Below are positions 15,835-17,409 of a stretch of 17,409 bases of DNA, in pieces. The position numbers and the translations under genes are program-made. Under the pieces are notes generated by a model. The model ran no database searches. It saw only the letters and a list, made by a program, of their open reading frames with translations, and was not told where the DNA came from. This DNA comes from SZUA-230 sp964581095. Lineage in GTDB: Bacteria; Bacteroidota; Bacteroidia; Cytophagales; Cyclobacteriaceae. The stretch covers positions 1 to 17,409 of the forward strand of contig CAZONK010000045.1 in NCBI GenBank assembly GCA_964581095.1. Reading direction: 5' to 3'. Position 1 is the first letter of the stretch. Every line of letters starts with the position of its first letter.

Positions 15835-17346
15835 TTGAATAAATTCACTCCTATAAAATTATTAAAAAAGGCAGGTCTAACATCCTGCCTTTTTTTGTGG
15901 TTTTACTTCTCAGCAATAAATTGCATCTCCAAGCAACCAGATCCCTGGAAACTTGACAAATCATTAGAAACTGCCTATAATCATACACTGTTTTTTGAAT
16001 TTGGATTGAGCCGACAATTGCTCGATAAGTATACTGATACACACTATGGTAAAATCTATTTACAGCATTTAAATGATGCACTGCAATTATTTTTAACAGA
16101 AAAAGAATCTGAATTAGAAGCTTTTGAGGCAATAACAGAAACCCGTATTGAGTTGATTGAAAGTGGGCCACCAAACCCTTATCAAAATTTTTTTTTATCT
16201 GAAATCAAAATCCATCTCACATTCTTAGAACTCAAATTTGGCCATGAACTTTCTGCCGCATGGAATTTCAGACAAGCATACAGGGCAACCAAAAAAAATG
16301 TTAGCAACTATCCGGATTTTTTACTGAACAAAAAGAGCCTTGGTCTTCAACATATTATTATTGGATCGGCACCCGAGCGACATCAATGGCTTCTGCAGCT
16401 GCTTGGATTTGATGGTACAATTGAAAAGGGTTTAAATGAACTTTCAGAATTTTCTCAATCCAACTCAATTTACAAAATAGAAAATGATGTTATACTGGCT
16501 TTTATATACTCATACTTGCTTCAGGAAAGCAACCGAGGCCTTCAGGTTCTAAAGTCCTATCAATCCATCTTACAATCAAACCAACTTGTAAATTTTGCTC
16601 AGGCATCATTACTTATTAAAAATTCACAAAGCGATAGCGCTTATCATGTCCTGAATAATTTCAATCCATCACAGCAAGCCCAGCCATTCCCCTATTCCGA
16701 ATTCATGAAAGGATCCGTTTTAATGGAAAAAGGTGATTATGCAGAGGCAACAAACCATTTTGAAGAATTTCTGGATAAATACAATGGTAAAAACAATATA
16801 AAAGATGCACATTACAAACTAGGAATCTGTAACTGGCTTCTGGGAAATGAAACATTAGCAGCAAATAATTTTGAAAAAGCAAAAGTATCAGGCAGTACAA
16901 TTATAGAATCGGACAAATACGCTGCATACGCCCTTTCTCAGCCCCTTCCTCATCCAGAAATTATGAAATTAAGACTTTTCACAGATGGTGGATATTATGA
17001 AGATGCTTTCAATATTATTGCGAGTATAGACCCAGGAAAGTTTGCAGTTAAAAAAGACTTTGTTGAGTATCATTATCGGCAGGCGCGCCTGTACCACAAA
17101 ACCAATGACATTAAAAATGCCGTGACAAGTTATATTATCACTATCAATAAAACCGGTGATTCTGAATGGTACTTTGCCCCTAATGCTGCCTTGCAACTTG
17201 GATATATCTATTTTGCAAAAGAAGAACTTGAAATCTCCAAAGACTATTTTAAGCTATGCCTTTCCTACAAAAGCCACCCCTATAAAAACAGTATAGATAA
17301 TAAAGCAAAAGCCGGTCTGGAAAAAATTAAGAGTATTTCGGATTAA
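15835..17346 (+). CDS. Secreted tetratricopeptide-repeat protein, TTC39/IML2-like
   Basis: A 503-residue protein with a TTG start at 15835, needed because no ATG precedes the signal peptide. The n-region KLLKK (8-12) is followed by a hydrophobic stretch (13-28) and Cys30. Cys30 has Ala-Ile-Asn before it, so a lipoprotein lipobox is possible but poor. TPR-type helices are clearest at about 283-345 (SVLMEKGDYAEATNHFEEFLDKY, YKLGICNWLLGNETLAANNFEKA) and about 404-485 (RQARLYHKTNDIKNAVTSYI, LGYIYFAKEELEISKDYFK). The segment APERHQWLLQLLGFDG with GLNEL resembles the TTC39/IML2 (DUF3808) family, but that is recognition by eye. TPR proteins bind partners, and the partner here is unknown. Its first codons contain the terminator of the upstream operon, so expression from that operon is expected to be attenuated. 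Confidence 0.82.
   Translation: MNKFTPIKLLKKAGLTSCLFLWFYFSAINCISKQPDPWKLDKSLETAYNHTLFFEFGLSRQLLDKYTDTHYGKIYLQHLNDALQLFLTEKESELEAFEAITETRIELIESGPPNPYQNFFLSEIKIHLTFLELKFGHELSAAWNFRQAYRATKKNVSNYPDFLLNKKSLGLQHIIIGSAPERHQWLLQLLGFDGTIEKGLNELSEFSQSNSIYKIENDVILAFIYSYLLQESNRGLQVLKSYQSILQSNQLVNFAQASLLIKNSQSDSAYHVLNNFNPSQQAQPFPYSEFMKGSVLMEKGDYAEATNHFEEFLDKYNGKNNIKDAHYKLGICNWLLGNETLAANNFEKAKVSGSTIIESDKYAAYALSQPLPHPEIMKLRLFTDGGYYEDAFNIIASIDPGKFAVKKDFVEYHYRQARLYHKTNDIKNAVTSYIITINKTGDSEWYFAPNAALQLGYIYFAKEELEISKDYFKLCLSYKSHPYKNSIDNKAKAGLEKIKSISD
15864..15896 (+). terminator. Strong intrinsic terminator embedded in TPR gene codons
   Basis: AAAAAAGGCAGG (15864-15875) and CCTGCCTTTTTT (15884-15895) form a perfect 12-bp stem with an 8-base loop, followed by a further T. 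It has a GC core and U-tract, as for Rho-independent terminators. It lies 39 bases after the zinc-ribbon gene stop and within the TPR gene's codons 10-21. Confidence 0.85.
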
Positions 17347-17409
17347 TAAATCAGGAGCTCTACTCCAGATGTTTCAATTCATTTTTGAGCGAAAATGTTA
17401 TCATAATAG
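17347..17409. other. Right-edge tail after the TPR gene
   Basis: These 63 bases contain no confirmed gene. On the minus strand a frame enters from the edge and reads IMITFSLKNELKHLE before TAG at 17362-17360. It may be the 3' end of a convergent gene, but 15 open codons are easily chance. A weak GGAG/CTCC inverted repeat lies at 17354-17366. Confidence 0.25.

Overview
The window looks like chromosome of a Bacteroidota bacterium, probably a marine Cytophagales-type lineage. The evidence is the low G+C, the absence of clear Shine-Dalgarno sequences, a TAnnTTTG-type -7 box, and several Bacteroidota-typical families: a Porin_10-like putative porin, a DUF4412-like secreted protein, a three-domain secreted calcineurin-like phosphoesterase, and a secreted protein usually mislabelled 'asparagine synthetase B'. 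The genus is inference. No rRNA, tRNA, CRISPR array, transposase or phage gene is visible.

Layout. Positions 1-345 (-) hold the N-terminal part of a small secreted protein that runs off the left edge. Positions 602-921 (+) are a decayed remnant of an arylsulfatase with three frame breaks. Positions 1029-2264 (-) encode a MacB/FtsX-type ABC permease with no ATPase gene in view. The divergent gap after it carries a strong inverted repeat (2352-2385) and then a + strand operon of three genes. These are the conserved secreted protein (2448-3713), a large soluble multi-PAS/GAF sensor histidine kinase (3731-6685), and a response regulator fused to a class III nucleotide cyclase domain (6693-7766). 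The 221-bp convergent gap that follows contains a GC-rich hairpin island resembling an interspersed repeat.

From 13842 down to 7988, five minus-strand genes form a likely envelope and RNA-modification cluster: lpxK, a putative porin, miaE, a DUF4412-like protein and a secreted phosphoesterase. The porin stop and miaE start share one base (TGATG), while a 143-bp gap with a hairpin separates miaE from the DUF4412 gene. Diverging from lpxK, the + strand carries a Nif3-family dinuclear-metal protein, a coiled-coil zinc-ribbon protein, and a TPR protein. The intrinsic terminator of that operon lies inside the signal-peptide codons of the TPR gene.

How the genes work together. The most system-like unit is 2352-7766. 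A cytosolic kinase with four PAS domains and one GAF domain probably phosphorylates the REC domain of the adjacent REC-cyclase, converting a signal into a cyclic-nucleotide output. The cyclase keeps both metal aspartates and the Asn/Arg pair, but has Gln where adenylate cyclases have the base-selecting Lys. The co-transcribed secreted protein and the inverted repeat upstream may belong to the same circuit; that is inference. The rest is mostly conserved housekeeping, with some unusual local signals: the sulfatase decay, the terminator inside a coding region, a leader hairpin, and non-ATG starts.
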